A stretch of DNA of 64,000 nucleotides from Stromatinia cepivora (Eukaryota > Ascomycota > Leotiomycetes > Helotiales > Sclerotiniaceae): the NCBI GenBank assembly GCA_014898415.1, contig RCTD01000007.1, forward strand, positions 1,240,001 to 1,304,000, written 5' to 3'. A model generated the notes under the pieces. The model was not told the origin of the DNA. It worked only from the letters and a program-made list of their open reading frames with translations, and searched no databases. How positions within the stretch are numbered: the stretch's first letter is position 1; each line of letters opens with the position of its first letter. The position numbers and the translations under genes are program-made. This document shows, piece by piece, positions 23,408-34,942 of the stretch.

Positions 23408-24257
23408 TTACTTAGGAGTCATACTCTCCCTCAACTCCGAACAAAACCGCGTATACTCTTCCTCCGAAACCCTACCTCTCTTATACAGCGCATAAGCCAA
23501 ATCTCCCCTCGTTTTAGTACTCGCTTGTTTATATTCCCAGAGTTCTGCGTCGAGTTTTGTGGGGTTGATCTTATGTATTGTGATTGAGTTAGCTGAGTTA
23601 CGTAATTGAGATGTACGTTTATGGAAGAGGTGGAAATAGTGGTATTTGCGATCAGAAAGGGGGAAGTGAGTTGGAGGTACTTACGGAATCACGGGAAGCT
23701 TTAGGGGTAGCCTGGAGGACGGGTTTGGCTTTTACGGGGGCAGCTTCTAGTTCGTATGGTGGTGGTGGTGGTGGTGACTTTGATTGAGAAGCTGGTTTGG
23801 GTGGAGGGGGTTGTCTTGGAGCGGGAGCTTGCTTTGATACCGAAGCTTGCTTTTGCGGAACGACTTGTTTCGCCGAAGGTGCTTGCTTTGCAGGAGGAGC
23901 TCGCTTGACTTGCAGTGCCTGCTTCTCAGCAGCAACCCTCATCCTCTTCACTTCCGCCTCCATCGAGACAGCATATCTTCTTGGCCAATACACCTTCTCA
24001 AACTCAAGCGGCTCCATATCAACTACCCCAAACGACATCAACACTTAATCCCCATCAAACAAAACACAAAACAGGTTTCCAAAAAAATTTAACTTACAAA
24101 ATCGCATCACCATTCGACGAGTAACCTCACGATAATTTCCGGGATACTTCTCAAAATAGATATCTCTCATTTTATCCAGATCTCCCTGGTAAATAGCCAG
24201 ACCAGTGAAATCTTCTTTGTCGAAGGCCCAGTCTTCAAATTCGTCGAGGGTGAACAT
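23408..24257 (-). CDS. Small hydrophilic protein of unknown function with Lys-Gln-Ala-Pro repeats
   Basis: Not recognised. Exons 24257-24098, 24022-23685 and 23569-23408 give 219 aa; all phases close, and both introns have GTAAGT donors. The N-terminal 75 residues look folded (DEFEDWAFDKEDFTGLAIYQ, then FEKVYWPRRY). Residues about 80-160 are low complexity with KQAP-type repeats (PPAKQAPSAKQ, QKQASVSKQAPAPRQ) and a Pro-rich run. The last exon encodes a compact helical end (LDAELWEYKQASTKTRGDL) ending ESMTPK. An alternative ATG at 24278 would add seven residues. No signal peptide or membrane span. The tidy exon structure argues for a real gene. Confidence 0.75.
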
Positions 24258-25604
24258 TTTGTGGAGAAAGATAGTCAATACGAGGTTGTTGTGGCTAATT
24301 TGTCGATGCTTGGGGGAAGACTGTGAAATCTAGAACATGGTGTTTCTCTATCCTGTTTTTTAGTTATACAGGAGACCAAGTTCCAGCTGAGGCACTGAAG
24401 AAGAGTTAATCCGGCCATGTTTGAATAGAACAGTGAACTGAACAAACTGCAATTTCAAGCTTTTTACATCTAGCAAATAATGTAATCTTAGATCTTCATA
24501 GTGAAGTCAATTTGGTCAATAGAACTTGCAGATACCAATATAGGAGTGAGTAACTTCCTGGATTTGACAGCACTCAAGCGACCTTGCAACCAATCTAAAA
24601 ATTGCTCAACATGCAACAATACCTGCGTGCATCAGAACAACAGAAATCAACTCCATTGCATAGCTCCCGCTGCGGCCAGAGAAGACATGACATAGAAGTA
24701 TCAAAACAGTTGAACTGCACAAAGCAGAAATCAACTCTCCTACATCTACAATATAGTTTGCAATTTTTGGCTCACCAATTAGCTGTATTATACCGCGGCC
24801 TCTCTCCGCAAAAAAGAAATACATATTTTCACTTCAAAATACAACCACCTTAAAATCCATCGCATAAAATACAAACCCTAAAACATTCTACCATCCGATT
24901 GTAGGGTCAGCCTCCTAATCCGTATGATAGATAATCCATGTACTGGCTGAGCATGAGATGGTTGGCGGCAGTTCTACCTAGTACTTCGTGTATCTTGGCT
25001 AATTCTCTAGATATAGATATAGCAATTCTATCTATCCATCTAGAGATTTTTAAATAAAATTCTTCTTTTGTATATTGAGATATCAAGATTTTGATGATAT
25101 CTAGAGAAGTTGGATTGAGATTATGAATTTTCAATCGTTTGAATCTCTCAAATCATTTAATATAGAAAATGCTTCCCCGGCCTCCCCCCCTCCCCCCCCC
25201 CAAAGAATTATCTAAAAAATTTCGAATAAACTCCTACATCTACTAGATAAATCAATGAGGACAACTCTGGGAATACCACAATCACAATCACAATCACAAG
25301 CACAACACAAAAAACCATAAAATTCCATGAACATTTTTCCTATTCATCTCCGAGGAACATCGAAAAGCAAAAAAAACTCAAACTCAAACTCAAACTCAAA
25401 AAAAAAAAACTGTCAAGGGAAGGGTATCAAAATGACCATCCCGCTTCTCGCTCTGTAGGCAAAGAATAAAGCCAGTCGCAAATATCGTACCATATTATCG
25501 TACATGATTTACTTTTCATATAACATTCATGTTTGTGCTCGTCCACCCATCCATCCTACCGTCTCATATGAAACCCTTCAATCTCATCAAATCCCATATC
25601 GACT
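24258..25604. other. Intergenic region with simple-sequence tracts
   Basis: Promoter of the small gene on one side and 3' flank of the RhoGAP gene on the other. Contains a C-rich run at about 25178-25200, CACAAT repeats at 25280-25300 and AAACTC repeats at 25370-25400. No gene seen. Confidence 0.4.
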
Positions 25605-28478
25605 CTAATCGTCCATAGGTTTATCCTCCAAACTAACCCCGACCTTTTGTTCCGCGGCTGGTTCTGGTACCTCACCAATGCTTCCTACACTATCTCTATT
25701 ACCCGCTGCTACCATATCGAAATTCTTGCTCATCCTCGCAACGTTGCCGTAAGGCTTTCTTCCTATGCTATTTCTCGGAACTTGCCCGCTTCGCCCTAAA
25801 CTGTTTCTCTTTTCAACAGTCGGAAGGCTAGTTCTCTTTTCTAACGTAACTTCATCCATTCCATCTCCAGATCCGGATCCGGGTCCAGGCATATATGTGG
25901 CGCTTGCAACGCTAGCCTCAGTTCCATTGGCCAATGATGACAAAGGAGATGGTTTGGGTTCAACGATTGGACTAGCTTCGGCTGATGATGGGACTTCAAG
26001 GCTTTGTCTCGTACTGCCTCTAGAATTTCTAGTGGAATCAGTTGTAGCTGTAGGAGATGTTTGTACTGGGAATCGTGTCTCGGCCGCAGGTGGTCCTGAA
26101 CTTCTATCTCTGCGATGACCACGTGGACCTGGGGCAGGACTAGTAGCGCGACTTCTAGCTCCACCGGCTGCAATTATGGCCTTTTGTCTAGCTTCCATGT
26201 TGGCTCGTCGATTGCTTTCATCCGTGCTAATAGCTCTTGGTCTTCTGGTGTCAATATTTGAAGCAGAATTGAGCGATGAAGCTCGCTTAAGTTCGGAAAA
26301 GATGGCGTCTTTGTGAGCAAAGAGATCGCGAATCAGACGGTATGAGTACTTCTCTTCCATGGTCATTGACGTTTCAGTCTTTGGTCGAAGGACGCATGGA
26401 GCAAGGATTGTTGCGAGTTCGGAGATGTAGGCCTCATCAGCGGAAGTGAGTTCAATTAATCTAGTGAAATGTGTCATGAGGGCATCCAGAGTAGCAATAT
26501 TGGCTAATCTGAGTTGACTGAGGGTATTTTGTAGAACTGAGATTCGAGCTGAGTCGGTAGATTCGGATGCTGGGGTTGAGTAAATCGTTTTCATAATTTC
26601 ATAAACGTGAGATGACACTAAAGAATCTATGACAGGAAGTTAGTTGAGGTATTCTTCGTCAATTGGCCAAGGAGGTTGGATTTACCTGGTAATTCCAGTA
26701 AATATAATTTAAGAACGCTTGCAATGATAGGAATTTCATATGGCTCCAAAGTTTCTATCGGAAATGGTTTCCCAGTATTGAGAACACCTCGTACTCGATG
26801 AGTTTGATGTAAGGGAACATCAACCAGCCAAACACTTCTCCTAGCCGCATCGCCTTCAAGGTCAGGATATCTGTTGTCAAGGAAGGTGAGAATAGTAGTA
26901 ATGATAACTGGCACCCTCTTTCTATCCCCTCGAGCCCGGGCCTCCAGATCAACGCCGAAAGTTTGTTCGTCCGCAGAGTTGTAGTAATTCTCATAAACGA
27001 TAACCTTTGGCGCGAAACCACCAGTGCGGTAGTTTTCGAGAAGATATCGCAAATCTCCAAGAGGTTGTACAGTTTCTTGATAAAGCATCATCTTGTCTAC
27101 TGTGGATTGCAGACTAGGAATGACATTACTAATCGTTCCGGAGAAGTCGAGAATAATGGTCTTAATAGCCTTGAGTCTATCAAGCTCACAACGTTCCAAA
27201 TATCTCAAATGCTCGAAGATGGCCTCCTCCAGTTGACATCGCAAATGATCTAATTTCTTAACACCTTGCTTGTACCTCTCATCTGCTTCCGCGGCTTCTC
27301 TACGAAGACGATCGCCTGGGGTTTCGTTGGGATGTTGATTGTTCAAAGGATTCCAGCCCGCCAAATATTCAGAAACTGATCCAACGACAGGAGAATCTGC
27401 GAAATCGGAGTTAGAGGCGACAGAGAAAGTCCGGCCAACATTGGGCTTCTTTTCAGGAATTCCTGTTAACTGGAAACCCTTGGGTCGCCATTGGTAGAAC
27501 ATCTTGGAACTATTTGCAAAGATATTGCCAACATTTCCAATCAATCGTAAAAAGCCATGCGAGACCAAATCTTGCCCAATGCGTTCGGCATGGCTAATAC
27601 TCGTTGCTCCCATGTATTTTTGGAAATATTCCACTATATCTGCGCCAGATGTTGTATTTTGATATGTACCCAAGATTGGAACTTTTGTATCGACCAGCTT
27701 GATTGTTTGTAAAAGGTGTGTCAAGATCTTCTTGATCTGTTCCGAGCTGTAAATCTCATCACCAATCTCCAAAGATTGATCATCCTCTTCATCATCTTTA
27801 TTGCCGACCTTGATCTCTGGAATCTTGGCCTTGGGACTGTTTTCCGGATCCTGGAAAGCCAGTTTATTTTCTTCCTCAATATCTTCGACTAATCGACACT
27901 TATTAAAGTAATGACTGCGTAATTTCTTGACCAGCTCTGCTTGTTTATCGTGAAGTTTTATACGCGCTTGAAGATCGTCCTGTGAATTTTGAACTCGATT
28001 CTCATGCGCATCACACCAGCGCGAAAAGGGGGCGACAACAAGATCTCGAATGCTTTGTGCGATTTTGCGGTGATTTTTTGAAGCTTCTACCATTTCCGTC
28101 CGTACTCCATCGTATGCCTATATTTGTCAGTCAACCACCCCTCATATTGACCCAAGAGGAAGCTCTTCAATACCTTTCGAACACTGGCTCCATCATCTCT
28201 ACTGAAACCTCCTGTTATTTTATCCGTTGCTGGTCCAATTTCTCCCAATTTCATACCATAAGCATCCTCGGCTTCCGCTCGCATTCGCGCAATGGTAAGA
28301 ACTTGTTGATTTTCGGCGACTCCTTGCTGCAGTTTACCGAAGAGGACACCGAGACCTGTTTTGATGAATAGCATTAGTAAATGAGTACAGGAAAGGATGT
28401 GTACAGCGTGCAGAGAGGAAGCCCCTTACCTCCAGCATAGTCCCCCGACCAAAAGGAATCCGTAAAACTGGGCGCCAT
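25605..28478 (-). CDS. F-BAR/DEP/RhoGAP protein (Rgd2-like)
   Basis: By family, a membrane-binding GTPase-activating protein for Cdc42/Rho GTPases at sites of polarity or septation. Exons 28478-28430, 28355-28174, 28117-26686 and 26626-25605 give 894 aa. Domains in order: FCH/F-BAR start (residues 1 to about 120, MAPSFTDSFWSGDYAG..., GASVRKAYDGVRTE), a DEP domain at about 214-290 (VPILGTYQNTTSGADIVEYF, GNIFANSSKMFYQW), the second part of the F-BAR, RhoGAP at about 470-690 (EIPIIASVLKLYLLELPDSL, NIATLDALMTHFTRL, ATILAPCVLRP), and a Ser/Pro-rich tail. DEP inside the F-BAR is the Rgd2 layout. The usual GIFRxSG arginine-finger loop is not visible; that position reads RRSVWLVDVPLHQTHR. Weak activity or a different catalytic arrangement is possible. 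Confidence 0.9.
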
Positions 28479-29421
28479 TATTATGTACTCTATCGTTGAT
28501 TCGTGACTTCAATAATAGGGATCAATGTATTCGTTGGTCCTCGAAAGGTTAGACAAAACGAAGAAGAATTTTTAATTGTAAAAAACGGATATTGTTCAAC
28601 GAATGACAGACTTGACGTGAAAGTGAATGGGTGGTAAAAAAGCTGGCAGGGAAATAGAAGAATTGCGGATTGCGGATTACGGATTTTAGTTGTGCAAGGG
28701 CCTTTCGAACGAAGTTGAGTTGCCGTTGATTTCGTTTATCCGGGGGGGTTTCAGGATTTTGAGATGGATGAAGCTATCACCAATGTTGTTGGATAGATGT
28801 GATACAGTTGGTACTTTGATTTTATGGGCCAACAGGTTATATCCAAAGACGCAAAGAAAAGGAGATTGTAAAGTCGTGAATCATAAGAAGATAAAATGAT
28901 ATGATATGGTTTCGAATGGTTAGAATTTGAATTTCTCCTTATTCATAGACTATTCATTTATACGTTTTATATTAATCAATCTTAATATACGAGTAAACTT
29001 TACCTTTACAGACTTCACTGCACTACTGCATTGCACTGCTCTCACTGTCCAATTTCTTGAATTTGCAGAACTGACGTGCAGGGAGTCAAGGCACTGGCTG
29101 GCTAATTGAGGCCTTAAAATGAAGGTTTAAGATCAAAGTAGTCCAAAAATAGCTAAATCAGGAAATTTCCCGTGATCCATTAAAGGGGCTTAGCGCATTC
29201 ATGACAATTCATTGGGTCACAAACTGGGGAATAACTACGGAGTTATTCCGTAAGGAATACTAAAGCTCTTGGCGTTTAAAGGACGAAGGTGGAAATGAAG
29301 ATGATCATGTGATTAATTCTTATCTAAAGATAACATGGAACGGGTTGGTAATCTTACAATCTCACTTGTTGCGAGCACCAACTTCCCAGATCTTATTTCT
29401 TATTTCTGCCGTCGCATAGTC
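28479..29421. promoter_or_regulatory. Divergent promoter region between RhoGAP and dipeptidase genes
   Basis: About 940 bp between two head-to-head start codons (29335 is an in-frame alternative start for the dipeptidase). An ACGGAGTTATTCCGT imperfect palindrome lies at about 29239-29253. Nothing else recognised. Confidence 0.4.
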
Positions 29422-31367
29422 ATGCCTTATACTGAACAGGATCCCCTATTATCAAGAGATAAATCATTCCCAGAAATCAAAGGTTCATCACCTCAATGCA
29501 TCGGTGGTGGTGGCCCGGGGGATAGTCGAAATGGCTGCTTTGAACCAACCACTGGTCGTGGAAAACGGTCATTCAACGATTTAATGGCTGTGGTTCTGGG
29601 ATTATGCTCCCTACTTATTCTTACTATGCTGATTTTACCCGATGGCTTTATCCATGATACATTCGATCATGGTTGGCCATTTGGAAATCAAGAACCAAAG
29701 ACAATTGAGGAGAGAGTAGATAGAATCTTGACTGAAACACCACTTATAGGTATGGTCATCTGGCACATCTGGATCTGGCACATCTGGATCTGGCACATCT
29801 GGATCTGGCACATCTGGACAATATGATTTTCGGACTTGGCTAATAGAATTTAGATGGACACAATGATCTTGCAATTTTCATTCGATCCGTTTATAAGAAC
29901 CGCATCTATGATGAGAGCTTCGCCAATGTCTTTGAGAATGGGGGAATGCCTCATCACGTGGATCTTCCTCGATTGAAAGCCGGCAAGAATGGGGGAGCTT
30001 TTTGGAGTGCATTTGCTCCATGTCCCTCAAATTGGAGTGATTTTTCTACTGAAAATTATGGTCATTGTTAGTGATATTTTGCTAGTGTTCTGATTGCTTT
30101 TGCAACCCCCTTTATATTCCTTCTCACCTCTTATCCTTTTTAAAATTTCCAGTGTATCCAACAGTCCGGACTGCAATCCAATAATAAGAAACTCTCGAAT
30201 ATCGGAATTGTTTGGTAATATCCAGATCTTCTGAAATATTGAATTCACTTTGAATATTGAAGTGTTTTCAGATATTGAAAGTTCATGTCTAGTCTGCTAG
30301 TTCAGACTATTGAACACCCTGTTTAAAACGTTAATCGCTCCTTTTCAGTCATACTGCTCCCCTTTCCTCACTTATGTCCCCTTATGTACCTAACAAATTT
30401 GATTTGAATTTGAAAATCTAACTAACTTTCTGATTTAGCCGTTGCCTATACCTTATCCCAACTTGATCTCCTAACTCGTCTCCAAGCCGCCTACCCTTCG
30501 TACTTCTCACTTCCCGGGAATAGTAGCACAGCTCTGTCGGCTTTCAAAAATGGCCAACTTATATCTCCATATATCATTGAAGGTCTTCATCAAATCGGAA
30601 ACTCCCTATCCAATCTCCGCCAGTACTATAATCTAGGAGTTCGCTACGCAACCTTAACACACAATTGCCACAACCGCTATGCAGATGCGGCACTGGTTGA
30701 GCTTCCAGGAGGTGACATTGAAAAGTCAACACCTCACTGGGGAGGTGTCTCTCCCGCTGGTCGTCAGCTCATACATGAGATGAACCGACTAGGGATGATT
30801 GTTGATCTATCGCATACTAGTCCAGACACTATGCGATCGGTCTTGGGTTGGGAAGCGGACTGGCCGGGTAGTCTCGCGCCCGTGATCTTCAGCCATTCAT
30901 CTGCCTATGCAATATGTCCTCATCCACGTAATGTTCCCGATGATATCCTACGGCTTGTCAAGGAAAGAAATTCCCTCGTCATGGTCAATTTCGCACCAGA
31001 CTTCGTATCATGTGTTGCAAATTCGTCCAATGCAAATGGACTTCCTGATTTCTATCCAAACAACTCAACGTTAGAACATGTGGCCAGGCATGTCATGCAT
31101 ATTGGTGATCTCATTGGCTACGACCATGTAGGCTTCGGCAGTGATTTTGACGGTATAGAAAATACACCAGAGGGTTTGGACGACGTAAGCAAGTATCCGG
31201 ACTTAGTAGCCGAACTTCTTAAACAAGGTGTTAGCGATAAAGATGCTGCAAAGGTAGTAGGTGGTAATATTTTGAGAGTTTGGAAAGATGTCGATGAGCT
31301 TGCTGCACAGTTACAGGCGAAGGGCGAAAAGCCTCTTGAGGATGACTTTGCCTTATTCATGGATTAA
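29422..31367 (+). CDS. Membrane dipeptidase, peptidase family M19
   Basis: A zinc dipeptidase (renal-dipeptidase family) hydrolysing dipeptides at a membrane surface. Exons 29422-29749, 29854-30066 and 30439-31367 give 489 aa from the MPYTEQDPLLS start; an upstream in-frame ATG at 29335 would add 29 residues. Type II topology: cytosolic head, one TM span at about residues 54-75 (LMAVVLGLCSLLILTMLIL), then the catalytic domain. Metal ligands are intact: DGHND (His and Asp) at the exon 1/2 join, the bridging Glu in IIEGLHQIGN, His in VDLSHTS and IFSHSSA, and Asp in GFGSDFDG. Intron 1 (104 bp) holds a 15-bp minisatellite. Intron 2 (372 bp, much longer than its neighbours) contains a MITE. Active-site completeness suggests a functional enzyme. 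Confidence 0.93.
29766..29819. repeat. 15-bp minisatellite inside dipeptidase intron 1
   Basis: About 3.6 perfect copies of CATCTGGATCTGGCA. Read through, it would encode a Trp-His-Ile-Trp-Ile repeat. The splice sites around it and the DGHND reading frame show that it is intronic. Confidence 0.85.
30150..30321. mobile_element. hAT-like MITE in dipeptidase intron 2, 172 bp
   Basis: The ends are imperfect inverted repeats: left CAGTGTATCCAACAGTC, right (reversed) CAGGGTGTTCAATAGTC. They match the ends of the element at 51540-51943, so the two belong to one family. The flanks are TTTAAAAT, then TTC, then the left end, and on the right TTTAAAAC; this may be a decayed 8-bp duplication. It explains why this intron is 372 bp. 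Confidence 0.7.
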
Positions 31368-32030
31368 ATATCACTGTGCTTGTATATAAAATTTTACTTC
31401 TTGTTTGTTACGTTGTGTATTTTGTATATACTATATATCTGTATTCCAAACATCTAACACAGCATGCCGTTGCAAATACCACCTTGATGGCTATACTATG
31501 AACAAAGATGTGATTAAATAATTTAAAGAGATTCGGCTGATACATGGAAATTGTAACGAATCAATTCAATTCTTGCATGTCACCATATTTCCAGTGCATC
31601 TATTAATAACGTCAAAAATACTATATATAAGCTTCTTCGTTAACTACGTCGACATCATCGATGGGATGTTGAGACCACAGGAAATTCCCCTGGGACGTTC
31701 GTAACTATTTATTAACAAATCTAAGCTATAAGATTCGGGGAGTCTAAAAATAGGGTTAGCCACGATGTCTGATTCTTTATTTCGCTGCGAAGGAGCATAA
31801 GTCTTGATGAATAATTATCTATTTGATGATGGACTTTTTGGAGAGAAATGAATTTGCTGGGCTTTTTTCCCCTCGGGTCATGTAAACCTTGATGGGGGTT
31901 TGAGAAGGTTGCATTCATATATTGTGTTTATGATTGCACCACGTGACCTTAAATTACAGCAGTGGTAGAGAAGTCCCCCGTTTACGAGGTTCGATTCTAC
32001 TAATCGCGTCACTGCACTACCTCAATTCCC
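31368..32030. other. Intergenic region with a tRNA-like relic
   Basis: 3' flank of the dipeptidase gene and promoter of the HET gene. At 31955-31998 there are A-box-like and B-box-like sequences of tRNA type (see findings). No complete gene. Confidence 0.4.
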
Positions 32031-34145
32031 ATGCATCGTGATGTGATGGCAAAAAGTAGGTATCAATACAAGCCATTAAATGAATTCGATTCGATTCGGC
32101 TTTTAGTTCTACAGCCTTCTGTTGATATTACCGGCAGTATTCATTGCACCTTACGCACGACAACCTTGACTGAATGCGACAATGATATCATTTCTGGATA
32201 TACCGCCCTCTCCTATGTCTGGGGTGATGCACGAGTGACAAAATCGATATATATCGAGAAAAAGATATTCGAGGTTACAGCTAACCTCGATTCGGCTTTA
32301 CGTCACCTACGTGATTCTTCGAGGGAACAATTGTTATGGGTGGATGCGATTTGCATCGACCAAACCAATGACAATGAAAAAAGCAAACAGGTAGTTCAGA
32401 TTGGAAGAGTCTATCAGGTCGCCCGAAACACAGTCATTTATCTCGGCGAGTCTACTCAATCGTCAAAATTACTTCTCGAAGCAATTCAACATAACCATGA
32501 TCGGAGCCTAAACTCCCGAGGCTCGACGGCAATGGACAAGTTGGCTTCGCTTTTCAAGGACATAGATTTAGGCAAGGTAAGGGATTTGTTTTTGGACGTA
32601 TTGGAACGACCTTGGTTCACACGAGTCTGGGTCCTTCAAGAATTGATCTTTTCGGCAAATCCTTGGGTGCAGTGTGGGCGACTTCGTGTTAAGTGGAAAC
32701 AGCTCTTCAATGCATTTGAAATGATTTCCATATCAGGCCCCCGTCCCTCCAGGCTACATGAGTCCCTTGGTAGATTTGTTGCAATGAATCAAAAACGAGA
32801 CACTTTCAAGCCAACTAGGAAACCCTCTGATATTCCCGTGAGAGATATTTTAGAACTTCTAACGGCAAGAAGAGGACTAGGAGTTTCCGATCCGCGAGAT
32901 ATGCTATTTGCACATAAAGGAATCTTACAAGGTTCTCCAGATATTGACTATTCTCAAAATATGGCACTAGTAGTTAACTACTCCAGGAGCGTGAAGGATG
33001 TCTACACAGATTTGGCTCGCTACTGCATTGAAACATCCCCAGAAGACAGAAAGTTGGAAGTTTTATCACATATAGAAGGTGGCAAGGAGAGTTGGCACAA
33101 GGAGAAAGAACTTAATTTGCCATCATGGGCACCTGACTGGACATTGAGAGGTTATCCCCGCCCTTACCGATATTTACGAGAAATGGCAAATGTCGAGGGT
33201 GGTACTGTGCCCAGTGTGTGCCGTAGAAAACGAAAGGGCCATTATCAGTCTCTGCAATGTTGGTGGCTCAAATCGTCCTTCGTATGCTCTGGTTGGTCGG
33301 CAGGCACTATTACTAAAACTTCACGAGCCATCACTCCGGTAAAAGCTGCCTGGAAGTTACAAAAGGAAGACGTTCTTCTTTCATTGCCACAAAAAGATTC
33401 CATTAAAGAGGTCTGGACTCGGGCTTTGACTGGAATATATAATCGATGGTGCAGTACCATTGAACCGCTTTATCATGATATTAATCTGACGGAACCACCC
33501 CTTAAAGACTCTTTAAGGCCTCGTCTACCACTTACCAGTATGTTTACTAAATCTGGTTTGGGGCTGGATGTGCTGAACGAGATTGCTTCGACTTTGTCCC
33601 TGGATGACTTACACTCTCTTGAAGAAAATGAAGATTTTTTTCGGAGCAGCGTCACCACCGCAAGCCGCTTCGCTTCCACATTGAGTATCATCCTGTGGGC
33701 TCATGCCGTGATAGACAATGGTGAAATATCCGAGACGATCTTATCCGAGGTCCTTTACAACAGAAAGTTTGCCACGCTTGAAGATGGAACTCTAACTCTA
33801 GTGCCAGCCACAGCTAGAAAAGGAGATGTTATTTGCTTTCTAGCTGCCGATCTGACCACTCCTTTTGTTCTTCGACCAAAGCGTGTACGATTTGCTGATT
33901 TGGAGGCGGAAAACAGAAAATATTTGTCCGGAGTTTTGGAAGCATCCTACTATTCATATTCAGATTATACGTTTGTGGGCGAATGTCACATTGACACTCC
34001 CTGTTATACTATTGAGTGGAAATCCATGCATCGTGCTATTGATGAAGCTCATTCGAGACGAATCAAATGCTATGAAGATGAATTAGCTGGGGAGTTGGAT
34101 GATGATGACACCGGTCGTAGGCTCGAGATCTTTCCAATCAGTTGA
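32031..34145 (+). CDS. HET-domain (heterokaryon incompatibility) protein
   Basis: A single 704-codon exon. The HET domain (Pfam HET family) lies at about residues 55-215 with its three blocks intact: GYTALSYVWGDA, LLWVDAICIDQTNDNEKSKQV and RPWFTRVWVLQELIF. HET proteins trigger non-self recognition and programmed cell death after hyphal fusion; most family members have no tested role. The C-terminal part has no recognisable domain but retains SDPRDMLFAHKGIL, SWAPDW and KGDVICFLAAD, all common in long HET proteins. The first ATG gives MHRDV; a second in-frame ATG lies five codons on. No intron and no frame break. HET genes of this type are often strain-specific. Confidence 0.92.
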   Translation: MHRDVMAKSRYQYKPLNEFDSIRLLVLQPSVDITGSIHCTLRTTTLTECDNDIISGYTALSYVWGDARVTKSIYIEKKIFEVTANLDSALRHLRDSSREQLLWVDAICIDQTNDNEKSKQVVQIGRVYQVARNTVIYLGESTQSSKLLLEAIQHNHDRSLNSRGSTAMDKLASLFKDIDLGKVRDLFLDVLERPWFTRVWVLQELIFSANPWVQCGRLRVKWKQLFNAFEMISISGPRPSRLHESLGRFVAMNQKRDTFKPTRKPSDIPVRDILELLTARRGLGVSDPRDMLFAHKGILQGSPDIDYSQNMALVVNYSRSVKDVYTDLARYCIETSPEDRKLEVLSHIEGGKESWHKEKELNLPSWAPDWTLRGYPRPYRYLREMANVEGGTVPSVCRRKRKGHYQSLQCWWLKSSFVCSGWSAGTITKTSRAITPVKAAWKLQKEDVLLSLPQKDSIKEVWTRALTGIYNRWCSTIEPLYHDINLTEPPLKDSLRPRLPLTSMFTKSGLGLDVLNEIASTLSLDDLHSLEENEDFFRSSVTTASRFASTLSIILWAHAVIDNGEISETILSEVLYNRKFATLEDGTLTLVPATARKGDVICFLAADLTTPFVLRPKRVRFADLEAENRKYLSGVLEASYYSYSDYTFVGECHIDTPCYTIEWKSMHRAIDEAHSRRIKCYEDELAGELDDDDTGRRLEIFPIS

Positions 34146-34942
34146 TCATTGATTTGATTGACTGGAAGAGTTCATTAACAGTTGTCTCAAATTTCACATT
34201 AACAATGGTGCCAAATGTTCGTGTCGAAGAGTTGTCTTAAAAGCCAGAATAACAAATGGCGACAACATGTTCGTAGTGAGCGAAGATAACACCGCTGCAG
34301 TAGCATGACTACAGCAAGCCAGTCAATTCTCTCTATAATACTAAGACCTATGGGAACGAAAAAAAAAACTATCCAGGCCCTAATGCAGTCAGTTAACAGA
34401 TTCATTTCATCGTTGAAACGGCCATAGGTTGAAAGAACTGTGGTGTGTTTTTAGTAGACATCCAATTTTCTCGCTAAAACACGCCATAAATAGGAGCTAA
34501 TAGCTGTGCGATTGATAAAATCACCAGCTCCACTCTAATATCACCATGCAGATGTTGATCAGAGCGTTTCGTAGGTCGGGGATCCTTCCGGTGGTTTCTG
34601 GTTTACTACAAAGTCAAGAATCCTTCCAAAGGTTTCTGATTTACTACAAAGTCAACAAATCAATGCTGGTTTAAGTACGGCGCAGTACCATAACCATTCG
34701 TGAGTGAATTCAGGATCTCTCATGAGGTTGGATTCCTAAACTCGGGAGCTGCCCCCTTTCTGTCTTGTACGGCGCCGGGCGCTAGATTAACCCCCACTCT
34801 CAGGTGAATAGCTTCAATTTAGCTAATTTGGGCGCACATATGTAATCTTCGAACTTTCCATCAAACTTCTTGTTAAACTTCTAAAGCAACACCATCCTCT
34901 ACAACTAATTTCTCAACTCCCCCCTACTACTCTAAATCGATC
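34146..34942. other. Intergenic region with a 38-bp tandem duplication
   Basis: 3' flank of the HET gene and promoter of the glycosyltransferase gene. A 38-bp unit occurs twice in tandem at 34582-34657. No TATA box seen; the last 80 bp before the start are CT-rich. Confidence 0.4.
34582..34657. repeat. 38-bp tandem duplication
   Basis: Two adjacent copies, each beginning ATCCTTCC and containing TTTACTACAAAGTCAA. They differ at a few positions, mostly G in the first and A in the second. Confidence 0.8.

Noticed and set aside
25260..25400. Short direct repeats that might suggest a CRISPR-like array
   Set aside because: They are CACAAT and AAACTC microsatellites with no spacers; a eukaryotic nuclear context also makes CRISPR implausible.
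29750..29826. Trp-His-Ile-Trp repeat peptide at the end of the first dipeptidase frame
   Set aside because: It is the translated intronic minisatellite; a clean GTATGG donor and TTTAG acceptor restore the conserved DGHND block.
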